DNA from: Erythrobacter sp. | Lineage (GTDB): Bacteria; Pseudomonadota; Alphaproteobacteria; Sphingomonadales; Sphingomonadaceae | Length of the DNA stretch: 39,133 nucleotides | Assembly: GCA_002695185.1 (NCBI GenBank) | Contig: NZOF01000163.1 | Location: 97,353-136,485 of the forward strand | Direction of reading: 5' to 3' | In this document: positions 16,290 to 25,477 of the stretch, piece after piece | Numbering within the stretch: position 1 is the first letter of the stretch | How the letters are laid out: each line of letters opens with the position of its first letter | Translations under genes and position numbers: made by a program | Notes under the pieces: model-generated | Databases searched by the model: none | The model's input: the letters and a program-made list of their open reading frames with translations, nothing else | Told to the model about the DNA's origin: nothing

Positions 16290-17288
16290 CTACACGCCGT
16301 GGTATTCGCGATACCACTCGACGAAACGCGGGATGCCTTGTTCGATACCCGTTGTCGGCTGGTAACCCACATCGCGCTGGATAGCGTCGATATCGGCATA
16401 GGTCTTCTCGACGTCGCCCGCCTGCATCGGCAGCAATTCGACCTTCGCCTTCGTACCGCACGCCTGCTCGATCAGTTCGATCACCCGCGTCAGTTTCTCG
16501 CTGCGGTGATTGCCGATGTTGTAGAGTGCGTGCGGTTTTACACTGCCGCCAGCTTTTTCCGACCCGTCATCAGGGGGCGGGCTGTCGAGGCAGGCGACCA
16601 CGCCGCTGACGATATCGTCGATGAAGGTGAAATCGCGCCACATCTCGCCGTTGTTGAAGACCTTGATCGGACGGCCCGACAGAATCGCGTCGGTAAACAG
16701 CCACAGCGCCATGTCCGGTCGGCCCCACGGCCCGTAAACGGTGAAGAAGCGCAGACCGGTCAGCGGGACGCGGTATAGATGGGCGTAAGTCTCGCTCATC
16801 AATTCGTCCGCCTTCTTTGTGGCAGCGTAGAGCGAAACGGGATGCTCTGCCCGGTCTTCGACCGCGAACGGTAACTTGTCGTTCCCGCCATATACGGACG
16901 AGGAACTGGCATAGACCATGTGCCCGGTGCCGCGATGGCGTGCGACCTCGAGGAGGTTGAGGTGCCCCATGAGGTTTGCTTCGACATAGGCGCGCGGGTT
17001 TTCGATGCTGTAACGCACCCCCGCCTGCGCACCGAGATGCACGATGGCGTCGAAATTCTCACCGTCCAGCGCCGCCGACAGATCTTCCCAGCGGGAGAAA
17101 TCGGTCTTCTTGAAAGTGAACTTCGATCCTGCCGACGCCTGGACGCGCGCGACCCGATCCTCTTTCAATGAGACCTGATAATAATCGTTGAGGCTGTCGA
17201 TCCCCAGAACCTCGTCACCGCGCGCACAAAGCCGCTCCGATACTGCGGCACCGATAAAGCCTGCCGCGCCGGTAACGAGGATCCGCAT
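16290..17288 (-). CDS. NAD-dependent nucleotide-sugar epimerase, UDP-glucuronate 4-epimerase type
   Basis: A 332-residue extended short-chain dehydrogenase. NAD-binding TGAAGFIG (6-13), SSSVYGG (129-135), the catalytic Y154xxxK158 in LYAATKK, and FFTVYGPWGRPDMAL (181-195) match UDP-glucuronate 4-epimerases, which make UDP-galacturonate for capsule or LPS. UDP-glucose 4-epimerase or a dehydratase is less likely. It starts six bases after the fabI stop and ends the minus-strand run dnaJ-like > yihY > fabI > epimerase. That run is convergent with wecB, another nucleotide-sugar gene, on the opposite strand. Confidence 0.85.
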   Translation of the reverse strand: MRILVTGAAGFIGAAVSERLCARGDEVLGIDSLNDYYQVSLKEDRVARVQASAGSKFTFKKTDFSRWEDLSAALDGENFDAIVHLGAQAGVRYSIENPRAYVEANLMGHLNLLEVARHRGTGHMVYASSSSVYGGNDKLPFAVEDRAEHPVSLYAATKKADELMSETYAHLYRVPLTGLRFFTVYGPWGRPDMALWLFTDAILSGRPIKVFNNGEMWRDFTFIDDIVSGVVACLDSPPPDDGSEKAGGSVKPHALYNIGNHRSEKLTRVIELIEQACGTKAKVELLPMQAGDVEKTYADIDAIQRDVGYQPTTGIEQGIPRFVEWYREYHGV

Positions 17289-17294
17289 AGCTGC

Positions 17295-18104
17295 TCAGCC
17301 TTTATCCAGCGCGATATCGGGTGCGTCTTCCTGCTTCATGCCGACGACGTGATAGCCGGCATCGACATGATGCGTTTCGCCGGTCACGCCCGATGAGAGG
17401 TCGGACAGGAAATAGAGTCCCGATCCGCCGACATCCTCGATCGTGACATTGCGGCGCAGCGGCGAGTTATATTCGTTCCACTTCAGGATGTAGCGGAAAT
17501 CGCCGATCCCGCTGGCAGCCAGCGTCTTGATCGGGCCGGCGCTGATGGCGTTCACGCGGATGCCTTCAGGGCCCAGATCGTTGGCGAGATACTGGACCGA
17601 AGTTTCCAGCGCCGCCTTGGCCACGCCCATCACATTGTAATGCGGGATGACCTTTTCCGCGCCGTAATAGGTCAGCGTCAGGATGCTGCCACCATTCGGC
17701 ATCATCTCGCGCGCGCGCTTGGCCACGGCCACGAGGCTGTAGGCGGAGATGTTCATCGTCATCAGGAAATTGTCGAGGCTGGTATCGACATATTTGCCGC
17801 GCAGCTCGCTCTTGTCGGAAAAGCCGATCGCATGGACCACGAAATCGATCGTGTCCCAGCGTTTCTTCAGCGTGTCGAACGCGCTGTCGAGCGCATCCAT
17901 GTTCGACACATCGCATTCGAAGATGAAATCGCTGCCCAGCTGTTCGGCCAGCGGACCGACGCGCTTCTTCAGGGCTTCTCCCTGATAGGAAAATGCCATT
18001 TCGGCGCCATGCTCGTGCAATTGCTTGGCAATGCCCCAGGCCAGCGACTTGTCGTTGGCGAGGCCCATGATGAGGCCACGTTTGCCCTTCATCAAACCGC
18101 TCAT
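17295..18104 (-). CDS. fabI: Enoyl-[acyl-carrier-protein] reductase (NADH)
   Basis: FabI reduces enoyl-ACP in the last step of each fatty-acid elongation cycle and is the triclosan/isoniazid-class target. The 269-residue sequence has the NADH-binding MGLANDKSLAWGIA (13-26) and the catalytic residues at canonical positions Y146, Y156 and K163. The ATG at 18104 overlaps the stop of the upstream yihY-like gene by four bases. A C-terminal extension past about residue 255 (GMKQEDAPDIALDKG) is typical of alphaproteobacterial FabI. Confidence 0.94.
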   Translation of the reverse strand: MSGLMKGKRGLIMGLANDKSLAWGIAKQLHEHGAEMAFSYQGEALKKRVGPLAEQLGSDFIFECDVSNMDALDSAFDTLKKRWDTIDFVVHAIGFSDKSELRGKYVDTSLDNFLMTMNISAYSLVAVAKRAREMMPNGGSILTLTYYGAEKVIPHYNVMGVAKAALETSVQYLANDLGPEGIRVNAISAGPIKTLAASGIGDFRYILKWNEYNSPLRRNVTIEDVGGSGLYFLSDLSSGVTGETHHVDAGYHVVGMKQEDAPDIALDKG

Positions 18105-19114
18105 TCCTCTTTTCCTTCCTGCTCTTCGATCATTTCCTGTTGGAGCTGCGCCCTCCGCCGATTGTCCGCCTGCCCGATGAAATTCATTTCTTCTTCCGGC
18201 GTTTCGGCAAGCGCAGCATTCAATTCAGCGCCGATAACCACACCAAGGCCGACAAGCCAGAAAAAGAACAGGACAACCATTACACCGGCAAGACCGCCAT
18301 AGGTCAGATCATAGGAAAAGAACTGTTTCAGGACTGCCGGCAGCAGTGTCGTCACTGCAATCCACCAAATGGATGTCAGCAGTACTCCGGGCCATTTGGG
18401 ATAGCGGTTCCGGCGGTATTTCGATGGCGTAAGCGTATAGAACAGCAAATAAAGCGAACCGAACAGGCCGAGCGCCGGGACAATCCGCGACAATTGCAGA
18501 TCAATCACTCGGTCGACCAGTTCGGGAAAATAGGCCTGGATCACCTGCTGCGCGGCCCCGATCAGGAACTGCGCCATCAGGCTCATCATCAGCAGGAACA
18601 CCGAGCCGAGGATCACCCCGGTCGACAGCAGGCGGTATTTCCAGAAGGCGTGCGTCGCCTCCGTGCCATAGGCCCGGCGCAGGATATCCCTTATGGTCTC
18701 GACCAGGCTGCCCACGGTCCACAGCGCCACCAGCGCACCTGCCCACAGCAGCCAACCGCTGCGTGCCTGGATGACATCGCGCGCGACCGGTTCGATCACA
18801 TTGCCGACAACGGGGGGGAGGGCGAACAGGATCGCATTGATCGTGGCGGCGCGTTCGCTTTCCTCGCCGATCGCCGAAAAGACTGCCGCACCGAGAATAA
18901 AGAACGGAAAAATGGCCAGCATCGCGAGATAGGCCAGATTGCCCGCATGGATGAAGCCGTCATTATAGGTTCCCACCAGCGTCCGCTTGGCCACCTCCCA
19001 CGCGCGCGTGCCGGGACCGACGCGATCCTCGATCCGATCGCGAAGATGGGAAGCTTCCTTCCGCCGCGCCTCGGGGGAAAGCGACTGTCGCTCACGTTCC
19101 TTCGTCGAGGGCAT
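18101..19114 (-). CDS. YihY/BrkB-family inner-membrane protein
   Basis: A 337-residue polytopic membrane protein with about six hydrophobic spans (roughly 60-82, 121-140, 163-188, 211-229, 243-263, 272-296). YGGLAGVMVVLFFFW (272-286) and GAELNA (294-299) are family hallmarks. The function of YihY/BrkB proteins is unsettled; the older ribonuclease BN label is wrong for this fold. The ATG at 19114 lies 16 nt after the dnaJ-like stop; the open frame to 19192 overlaps that gene. The C-terminus is acidic and glutamine-rich. Coupled to fabI by a 4-nt overlap, so a link to membrane lipid supply is possible but unproven. Confidence 0.85.
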   Translation of the reverse strand: MPSTKERERQSLSPEARRKEASHLRDRIEDRVGPGTRAWEVAKRTLVGTYNDGFIHAGNLAYLAMLAIFPFFILGAAVFSAIGEESERAATINAILFALPPVVGNVIEPVARDVIQARSGWLLWAGALVALWTVGSLVETIRDILRRAYGTEATHAFWKYRLLSTGVILGSVFLLMMSLMAQFLIGAAQQVIQAYFPELVDRVIDLQLSRIVPALGLFGSLYLLFYTLTPSKYRRNRYPKWPGVLLTSIWWIAVTTLLPAVLKQFFSYDLTYGGLAGVMVVLFFFWLVGLGVVIGAELNAALAETPEEEMNFIGQADNRRRAQLQQEMIEEQEGKEE

Positions 19115-19130
19115 TTCGTCTTCGGACAGG

Positions 19131-20102
19131 TTACACCTGAAGCTTGCTACGCGGGTCGCTTTCGTCCTTCCACCCATCGAGCCGCTTGGCAAGCTCGCCG
19201 AGGTCTTCGGGAAGCTGGATTTCCAGCGTCACCAGCTGATCGCCGCGGCTTCCGTCCTTCTTGGTGAAGCCTTTCCCCTTGAGCCGCAGTACGGCGCCGC
19301 CGCTCGTTCCCGCCTTGATGGTCATCATCACGGGTCCGTCTACGGTGGGCACGCGGACCTTGCCGCCATTCACCGCCTCGTCGAGAGTGATCGGCAAATC
19401 GAAGCGAACGTCGAAGCCATCGCGCTGATAGACGCGGTGCTTGTCCACCTTGATGGTGACCAGCCCGTCGCCCGCACCGCCGGGGCCTTGCTGGCCCTTG
19501 CCCTTGAGGCGCATCTGCGTGCCGTCTTCAACGCCCTTGGGCAGTTTGAGATCGATCGTCTTGCCGTCGGCGAGCGTGATCCGCTGTTCCTTGAGCGTTG
19601 CCGCATCGATCAGGGACACGCGCAGGGTGTAATTGATATCGGCGCCCTTTTGCGGGGGCCGCTGCCGCCGGCCGCCGAAGGGATCGCCGCCCATGCTGCC
19701 CGCGCGCCCGCGCGCACCGCCGCCGCCGAACAGGCCTTCGAAAATGTCGCCCAGATCGCCCTGATCGGTGCCGAAGCCCTGGAAATCCTCTGCGCGAAAG
19801 CCGCGCTGGCCCCCACCGGCGCCGCGGAATCCTCCGGCCCCGCCGCCACCGCCGCCCATTCCGGCGAAGGGGTTGGTCGGATTGCCTTCCATGTCGATCT
19901 CGCCCCGGTCGAACTGGGCGCGCCTGTCCTTGTCGGACAGAAGGTCATAGGCCTTGGTCACGTCCGAAAAGCGTTCGGAGGCCTTGGGATTGTCCTTGTT
20001 GCGATCGGGATGGAGCTCTTTCGCCAGCTTGCGATAGGCGCTCTTGATGTCCTTTTCGTCTGCCGAACGCGTGACGCCGAGGGTGGTGTAGGGATCTGCC
20101 AT
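19131..20102 (-). CDS. DnaJ-family co-chaperone without zinc finger (type II, CbpA-like)
   Basis: A 323-residue J-protein: J domain 1-68 with HPD at 31-33, glycine/phenylalanine-rich linker (about 75-140, including runs of glycine), then two DnaJ C-terminal beta-barrel domains (from about 150) with LPKGVEDGTQMRLKGKGQQG. There is no CxxCxGxG zinc-binding repeat, so it is the type II class and not the main DnaJ. It stimulates DnaK ATPase in the cytoplasm. It leads the minus-strand run towards fabI. No clear heat-shock promoter was found in the 213 nt between it and pdxH. Confidence 0.9.
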   Translation of the reverse strand: MADPYTTLGVTRSADEKDIKSAYRKLAKELHPDRNKDNPKASERFSDVTKAYDLLSDKDRRAQFDRGEIDMEGNPTNPFAGMGGGGGGAGGFRGAGGGQRGFRAEDFQGFGTDQGDLGDIFEGLFGGGGARGRAGSMGGDPFGGRRQRPPQKGADINYTLRVSLIDAATLKEQRITLADGKTIDLKLPKGVEDGTQMRLKGKGQQGPGGAGDGLVTIKVDKHRVYQRDGFDVRFDLPITLDEAVNGGKVRVPTVDGPVMMTIKAGTSGGAVLRLKGKGFTKKDGSRGDQLVTLEIQLPEDLGELAKRLDGWKDESDPRSKLQV

Positions 20103-20244
20103 GGTGTGTTAGCTAGTTGCGACGGTGCCGGACCGCAAGCTCGGCTGTTCGCGGCGAGGCTTTCCTACAAAAGCGGCTTTGGCTAGGGAATGGTTCATGT
20201 CTCCGCTCAATGTGCCGCAAGCCCCCAAGGTTCCGCCGTTTTCA

Positions 20245-20270
20245 GGTGGAAAATGCCCCACCGGTTTTTT
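20245..20270 (+). terminator. Small hairpin with T-tract upstream of pdxH
   Basis: GGTGG (20245-20249) pairs with CCACC (20258-20262), then GG and six Ts (20265-20270). No forward gene ends nearby, so it may be an attenuator-like element in the pdxH leader, or chance. Confidence 0.3.
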
Positions 20271-20315
20271 CGCCCTGGACCGTGCTCCATGTGCTCCATC
20301 CTGTAGGATTGCGTT

Positions 20316-20951
20316 ATGAGCAACAATGCCCCCGAATCAGAAAGCGCCATTCCGGTCGCGGATCCGTTCTCGCTGTTCGAGATCTGGTATGGCGAAGCCA
20401 AGGCCAGCGAACCCAATGATGCCAATGCCATGGCGCTGGCCACAGCCACGCCGCAGGGCCGACCCTCGGTGCGCATGGTGCTGCTGAAAGGCCACGGGTC
20501 GCATTGGGGCGAGGGGGGCGGCTTCGTCTTCTATACCAATGCCGAAAGCCGCAAGGGGCAGGAAATCCTCAGCAATATGCAGGCTTCGCTGCTGTTTCAC
20601 TGGAAAAGCCTGCGCCGCCAGATCCGGATCGAAGGCACGCTGGAAGAAGTGGCTGGCGAACAGGCGGACGACTACTTCCACTCGCGCCCGCATGCCTCGC
20701 AGATCGGCTCGGCTGCCAGTGACCAGTCGCGCCCTCTGCCCGATCGGCAGATCTACCTCGACCGGGTCGCCGCGCTGGAGGAACGCTATCCCGAAGGCGA
20801 TCTCCCGCGTCCGCCGCACTGGACCGGGTTCCTGCTGACACCGCACACGGTCGAATTCTGGCGCGACCGCGAATTCCGCCTGCATGATCGGCGCCAGTTC
20901 ACGCGCAGCAGTCCTGACGAAGCGTGGTCCAACACGCTGCTCTACCCATGA
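20316..20951 (+). CDS. pdxH: Pyridoxamine 5'-phosphate oxidase
   Basis: PdxH oxidises pyridoxamine- or pyridoxine-phosphate to pyridoxal 5'-phosphate with FMN. The 211-residue protein has the FMN-site block RPSVRMVLLKG (49-59), YTNAESRKGQEI, the SLRRQIRIEG strand and the C-terminal substrate-site block VEFWRDREFRLHDR, ending in LYP. AGGA sits seven bases before the ATG, inside an ATCCT/AGGAT hairpin. It leads a coupled run: its TGA overlaps the ATG of the cation efflux gene. The upstream leader has tandem repeats (see findings). Confidence 0.94.
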   Translation: MSNNAPESESAIPVADPFSLFEIWYGEAKASEPNDANAMALATATPQGRPSVRMVLLKGHGSHWGEGGGFVFYTNAESRKGQEILSNMQASLLFHWKSLRRQIRIEGTLEEVAGEQADDYFHSRPHASQIGSAASDQSRPLPDRQIYLDRVAALEERYPEGDLPRPPHWTGFLLTPHTVEFWRDREFRLHDRRQFTRSSPDEAWSNTLLYP

Positions 20952-21895
20952 CGCAGACCGCGACAGAAGACCGCGCGAAACTCGCCCGATCGGCGGCAAT
21001 CGCTTCGATCACCGTGGCGCTGATCCTCGTCGCGCTGAAGAGCTGGGCAAGCTGGCGCACCGGGTCGACCGCCATGCTGGGCAGCCTTGCCGATTCGGCG
21101 CTCGATCTCATCGCCAGCATCGCCACGCTGACGGGCGTGTGGATCGCCTCCATGCCCGCTGACGAAGATCACCGCTTCGGCCACGGCAAGGCAGAAGCGC
21201 TGGCCGCGATCTTCCAGGTCATGCTGATCGCGGTCTCCGCCTTCGGCATCGCGGCCCGCGCGCTGAGCCAGCTGGCCGGCGGTACGCAAACGGCGGCGGC
21301 GGGCGAGGGCATTGCGGTGTCGACCGTAGCCATCGTGCTGACCTTCGCACTGCTCGGCTGGCAGAGATACGTGATGAACCGGACGCGCAGCCTCGCGATC
21401 CAGACCGATCACCTGCATTACAAGTCCGACCTGCTGCTCAACCTAGCCGTGATCGCGGCGCTGGTCCTCGACCAATATGCGGGCTTCGGTATGGCCGATC
21501 CGCTGTTCGGCCTCGCCATTGCTGCGTGGCTGGGGTGGGGCGCCTTTACTGCGGCGCGCGAAGCCGTGGACGATCTGATGGATCGTGAGTGGCCTGAAGA
21601 AAAGCGGCTCGCCTTCGTCGAGGCGGCGGCGCTTCACCCCGAACTCACCAACCTCCACGATCTGCGTACGCGCGCCAGCGGCAATCGCGATTTCGTGCAG
21701 TTCCATGTCGATCTGCCGGGAAGCATGACGGTGGAAGAAGCGCATGACATCATCGAGCGGGTCGAGCGTGACCTGTGCCAGCGCTTTCCCAATATGGAGC
21801 TGCTGATCCATATCGATCCGCAAGGCCATGTGGACGAGCCGGGCAATCCGCTGGTCGAGGAAGACGAATTCGCCAAACTGGAGGGCGACAGCTGA
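20948..21895 (+). CDS. Cation diffusion facilitator (CDF) efflux protein
   Basis: A 315-residue inner-membrane divalent-metal/proton antiporter. The transport-site acid pairs are present: D49xxxD53 in TM2 (LADSALDL) and H157xxxD161 in TM5 (HLHYKSDLL), and the loop DEDHRFGHGKAE (72-83) is a CDF hallmark. The HxxxD pair is typical of zinc/cadmium transporters, while iron/manganese transporters often have DxxxD, so Zn is the more likely substrate. The C-terminal cytoplasmic domain (from about 215) holds the usual histidines. It starts within the pdxH stop and its own stop overlaps the PhzF start by one base (TGATG). Confidence 0.9.
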   Translation: MTQTATEDRAKLARSAAIASITVALILVALKSWASWRTGSTAMLGSLADSALDLIASIATLTGVWIASMPADEDHRFGHGKAEALAAIFQVMLIAVSAFGIAARALSQLAGGTQTAAAGEGIAVSTVAIVLTFALLGWQRYVMNRTRSLAIQTDHLHYKSDLLLNLAVIAALVLDQYAGFGMADPLFGLAIAAWLGWGAFTAAREAVDDLMDREWPEEKRLAFVEAAALHPELTNLHDLRTRASGNRDFVQFHVDLPGSMTVEEAHDIIERVERDLCQRFPNMELLIHIDPQGHVDEPGNPLVEEDEFAKLEGDS

Positions 21896-22695
21896 TGAAA
21901 CTGCCATACACCCATGTCGATGCCTTCGCCTCGCGGCCCTTCACCGGCAACCAGGCGGCGGTGATGCCGCTCGACCAGTGGCTGGACGATGCGACGCTGC
22001 TCGCCATCGCGGAAGAGAACAACTTCGCCGAAACCGCCTTTGTGGTGAAGGACGATACGGGCGAGGCCGACTGGGAACTGCGCTGGTTCACGCCGACCGA
22101 GGAAGTGCGGCTGTGCGGCCATGCCACTTTGGCGAGCGGCCATGTCATGCTGCAGCAGAACGGCGGCGATACTGTCACCTTCCGCACCCGCCAGTCGGGC
22201 ATTCTCGAAGTTACCCGCAGCGAGGCTAGCTACGAACTGGCTTTGCCGTTGATCGAAACCAGTCCCGGCGAATGGAACGAGGCGGTCGAACTTCTGGTCG
22301 CAGAGCCGAAGGAGGTGTGGCTCAATACCGATGGTTACGGGATCTACTACTTCGGGAGCGAGGATCAGGTTCGCACGCTGGAACCGGATCTCAAGGGTCT
22401 TGCTGCGCTTGGGAACGACCAGTTCATTTGCACGGCCCATGGGAAGAATACGGATATCGTCAGTCGGGTGTTTGTGCCGGGCGGCGGGGTCGATGAAGAC
22501 AGCTTCACCGGTTCGGCGCATGCCTGCCTGACCTATTTCTGGTCCGAGAAGCTGGGTCGCGAGAGCTTCAGCGCCTACCAGGCGTCACAGCGGGGCGGTC
22601 ATGCTCACTGCCGCCGCGATGGCGATCGCGCTGTTCTGAGCGGCGATTGCGTGACTGTGGTCGAAGGCAGCTTCTACCTGCCTTCGGAGGGGTAA
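21895..22695 (+). CDS. PhzF-family isomerase
   Basis: A 266-residue PhzF-like protein, a family of diaminopimelate-epimerase fold enzymes that usually isomerise small metabolites; the substrate here is unknown. Both half-domains carry signatures: HVDAFASRPFTGNQAAV (7-23), the catalytic glutamate E46 in NNFAETAFV, LCGHATLASGH (73-83), and DSFTGSAHACL in the second half. It is not in a phenazine cluster, so phenazine synthesis should not be inferred. The start overlaps the cation efflux stop by one base. Its last 22 bases overlap the end of the convergent serine hydrolase. Confidence 0.88.
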   Translation: MKLPYTHVDAFASRPFTGNQAAVMPLDQWLDDATLLAIAEENNFAETAFVVKDDTGEADWELRWFTPTEEVRLCGHATLASGHVMLQQNGGDTVTFRTRQSGILEVTRSEASYELALPLIETSPGEWNEAVELLVAEPKEVWLNTDGYGIYYFGSEDQVRTLEPDLKGLAALGNDQFICTAHGKNTDIVSRVFVPGGGVDEDSFTGSAHACLTYFWSEKLGRESFSAYQASQRGGHAHCRRDGDRAVLSGDCVTVVEGSFYLPSEG

Positions 22696-23807
22696 AGCTC
22701 CACGATATCGGCCAGCTGCTGGAGCATCGCCTTGCGCTCGGCAGCATTCGAATGGCCGAGCCGCACGATCGTCAGGCCCTGCTCGGGCGAGACGAAGACA
22801 TACTGGCCCATATGGCCGATCATGGAAAAGGCCGTCTCGGGCGCGCGGTCGGGAAACAGCGGGTGCTCGGATTCGCCGGTTGGGCGGTTGAGCCAGGTCT
22901 GCAGGCCGTATTGGGGCGACTTGGGGCTGGGGGTCACCATCTGGCTCACCCAGCTGCGCGGCACAAGCTGCTCGCCGCGATAGGAGCCCTTGTTGCGCAG
23001 CAATTCGCCGAGTTTGGCCCAGTCGCGCGCGCTCGCATGCATCAGGCTTCCGCCGATCAGCGTACCGGCGCGGTCGAATTCGGGGACGGCAGTGGTCATG
23101 CCCAGCGGTTCGAACAGCCGCGCATGGAGATAGTCCGACACCGCTCGGCGCCGCGCTTCGGGCTGGTCGCTGTCGGTCAATGCCCGCGCGGCAATGTCGG
23201 CCAGGATGACGGTGGTGTTGGATGAGTATTCGAACTTCTCGCCCGGCTCCGCCTCGGGCGGCTGCGCGGTGGCATAATCGGCCATATCGTCGCGCCCGTC
23301 GAGGAAGAGCATGCGGACTTCGCTGCTCTCATAGGGCGGATCGCCCGACTCGGTATGCTCGAGCCCGCTGCGCATCTGGAGGAGGTGGCGCAGGGTAATG
23401 TCGGCGCGCGGATCGCCGCTGCGCTGCCAGCGCGGAACCGGCGCGGGCTGATCGAGCCGCAGCAGGCCGTCCCCGACGAGCTGGCCGATCATCATGGCGG
23501 TCACGGTCTTGGCCATGGACCAGCTGACGAAAGGCGTGTTCTCGTCATATCCCTCGGCATAGCGTTCGGCAGCGCGCTTGCCATCGTGCATCACGATCAG
23601 GGCACGCGTTTCGCCGAGGCCTTCCTGCGTGAAGAAATCGTCGATCTCCCGGGCCAAAGCCTTGGTCGGCGCACCGGGATCATCGCCCACGGCAGCCAGC
23701 GCAGCCTCGCTCAGCGGCGGCTCCTCCTCGCCTCCGGACGAACCGCATGCGGCAACACTTGTGGCGAGGAGGGCAAGAGCGATAAGGGGCAGGGGCCGCG
23801 GGAACAT
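22674..23807 (-). CDS. Serine hydrolase lipoprotein, class C beta-lactamase fold
   Basis: A 377-residue predicted lipoprotein. A type II signal (1-20) ends in SVAA with cysteine C21 for lipidation. The beta-lactamase/PBP-like domain (from about 45) has SxxK at S97-K100 (SWSMAK), YSSN (near 207) where YxN is expected, and HMGQ in place of the KTG triad. Such proteins are often esterases or peptidases, not beta-lactamases. The ATG at 23807 is chosen over a TTG at 23843, which would collide with the divergent gene. Divergent from the 112-aa membrane protein, and its 3' end overlaps the PhzF gene. Confidence 0.85.
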   Translation of the reverse strand: MFPRPLPLIALALLATSVAACGSSGGEEEPPLSEAALAAVGDDPGAPTKALAREIDDFFTQEGLGETRALIVMHDGKRAAERYAEGYDENTPFVSWSMAKTVTAMMIGQLVGDGLLRLDQPAPVPRWQRSGDPRADITLRHLLQMRSGLEHTESGDPPYESSEVRMLFLDGRDDMADYATAQPPEAEPGEKFEYSSNTTVILADIAARALTDSDQPEARRRAVSDYLHARLFEPLGMTTAVPEFDRAGTLIGGSLMHASARDWAKLGELLRNKGSYRGEQLVPRSWVSQMVTPSPKSPQYGLQTWLNRPTGESEHPLFPDRAPETAFSMIGHMGQYVFVSPEQGLTIVRLGHSNAAERKAMLQQLADIVELYPSEGR

Positions 23808-23842
23808 GCCCGCTCCACTCGCATGAGGACTACACCCGCGCA

Positions 23843-24181
23843 ATGGCGAAAAAACGCTCCCTCTTTTCCCGCTGGTGGTTCTGGCTGGCGCTCGTTGTAA
23901 TCGCCATCGCGTGCTCCGCCTGGCTGGCCTATGGCGAATCGGCGACGCGCACGAGCGAGGTCGCCACAGCCTATGCCGCGCGGGTCGGATGTTCGTGTCG
24001 GTTCGTTGCAGGGCGCAGCCTGGAGGATTGCGAGAAGGACAAGCTCGAAGGCATGGAACTGGTATCGCTGAGCGAGAATGCGCAAAGCCGTAGTGTGACC
24101 GCCAGTATACCCGTCATCGCATCCGATACGGCCCGCTATCGTGAGGGATACGGCTGCGTTCTCGACGAATGGGACCACTGA
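23843..24181 (+). CDS. Small membrane-anchored protein of unknown function
   Basis: A 112-residue protein with a basic start (MAKKRSLFSR), one hydrophobic segment (about 11-30) that may be an uncleaved anchor, and a periplasmic part with four cysteines: the CSC pair near 50-52, one near 63 and one near 105. A disulfide-stabilised fold is likely. I do not recognise a family. Its ATG is only 35 nt from that of the divergent serine hydrolase, and GAGGAC lies about 12 nt upstream, so the two may be a functional pair (inference). It ends 36 nt before the mnmA stop on the other strand. Confidence 0.65.
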   Translation: MAKKRSLFSRWWFWLALVVIAIACSAWLAYGESATRTSEVATAYAARVGCSCRFVAGRSLEDCEKDKLEGMELVSLSENAQSRSVTASIPVIASDTARYREGYGCVLDEWDH

Positions 24182-24217
24182 GCCCAGTCCTCGCGCAGCA
24201 GCAAGGCGAACCTCAGA

Positions 24218-25372
24218 TCAAGCTTCGCAGCGCGTAGTGCTGTCGATCCAGCCGCCGCCAACCACGCGCTCTCCGGCATAGATCACGGCTGCCTGGCCCG
24301 GTGCCACGCCGAACTCCGGTGTCTCGAACTGGATGGTAGTGGCTTCGTCGTTACCCAGCGGACCGGCGAGCGTAATGGGCACTGGCTTCGCCAGGCTGCG
24401 CACCTTGGCCGTCAGCGGCACATCGGGCAGCGGGCCGATGCGATTCGTCTCGACAAGGTGAGCGGCGGACACGGCAAGCATGCGCTTCGGCCCCACTTTT
24501 ACCTGCGCTTCATCGGCATCTATGCCGACCACGTATAGGGGCTCAGGCTGCCCCCCAATATCGAGCCCCCGGCGCTGGCCGACGGTATAATGAATCACAC
24601 CGCGATGTTCGCCCAGTTCTTCGCCCGTGGCGGCATGCACGATCGCGCCCGACCGCGCGCCTTCCGGCCGCATTTTTTTCACGATCTTCGCATAGTCGCC
24701 GTCCGGGACGAAACAGATATCCTGGCTGTCCGGCTTGGAAGCGTTACGCAGACCTGCGGCCTCGGCGAGTTCGCGGACCTCGCTTTTCGGCAGGCCGCCC
24801 AAGGGAAAGCGCAGGTATGCCAGCTGATCTTCGGTCGTCGCATAGAGAAAATAGGACTGGTCGCGCGCCGGATCGGTCGCCCGATGAAGCTCTGGACCTG
24901 CAGGGCCCATCATGCGCTGAACGTAATGCCCCGTGGCAAGGCAATCGGCACCCAGTTCGCGCGCCATCGCGAAAAGATCGGTGAACTTGGGACCCATGTT
25001 GCAGCGGATACACGGTACCGGTGTGCGCCCCGAAAGATATTCGTCGGCGAAGGTTTCGACCACTTCTTCACGGAAAGCACTCTCATGATCGGAAACGTAA
25101 TGAGCAATGCCCAGCCTGTCGGCCACCGCGCGCGCATCTGCGATGTCGTCACCGGCGCAGCACGCGCCCTTGCGCCCCGTCGCAGCGCCGTAATCGTATA
25201 GTTGCAGCGTAATGCCTATGACTTCCGCACCGCTTTTCGCGGCGAGAGCGGCGACGACGGAAGAATCGACTCCGCCAGACATCGCCACGACGATGCGGGC
25301 CTCGGACGCAGGCTTGCCAAGATCGAACAGCGCGGCTGCGCCGGCCGGGTCGAGAAAACGGGATTCTAGCAT
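24218..25372 (-). CDS. mnmA: tRNA-specific 2-thiouridylase MnmA
   Basis: MnmA thiolates U34 of Glu, Gln and Lys tRNAs. The 384-residue protein has the PP-loop AMSGGVDSS (30-38), the catalytic cysteine in the alphaproteobacterial form PCIRCN (C121/C124), the second cysteine C220 in DSQDICFVP, and GHYVQRM and DQSYFLY for tRNA contact. Alphaproteobacterial members are slightly longer at the N-terminus than E. coli MnmA, as here. The frame begins at 25372 ([11 protein letters not shown]). Single gene, divergent from the sciP operon with 105 nt between. Confidence 0.94.
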   Translation of the reverse strand: MLESRFLDPAGAAALFDLGKPASEARIVVAMSGGVDSSVVAALAAKSGAEVIGITLQLYDYGAATGRKGACCAGDDIADARAVADRLGIAHYVSDHESAFREEVVETFADEYLSGRTPVPCIRCNMGPKFTDLFAMARELGADCLATGHYVQRMMGPAGPELHRATDPARDQSYFLYATTEDQLAYLRFPLGGLPKSEVRELAEAAGLRNASKPDSQDICFVPDGDYAKIVKKMRPEGARSGAIVHAATGEELGEHRGVIHYTVGQRRGLDIGGQPEPLYVVGIDADEAQVKVGPKRMLAVSAAHLVETNRIGPLPDVPLTAKVRSLAKPVPITLAGPLGNDEATTIQFETPEFGVAPGQAAVIYAGERVVGGGWIDSTTRCEA

Positions 25373-25477
25373 GAGCGGCCCCTTACACGGCCTTAGCTCG
25401 AGGCTCCAGTATTTACCGTTTCGTGCCGCACACGATGATTCACATCATCTTTACCATGTCTGATTATCACAGCCTCC

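Noticed and set aside
18140..20186. Long open frames on the plus strand over yihY and the dnaJ-like gene (up to 399 codons)
   Set aside because: They lie antisense to clearly recognisable proteins and lack family motifs; GC-rich codon bias opens the opposite frame.
21895..22695. Phenazine biosynthesis from the PhzF-family gene
   Set aside because: No other phz genes are nearby; PhzF-like proteins are widespread with other roles.
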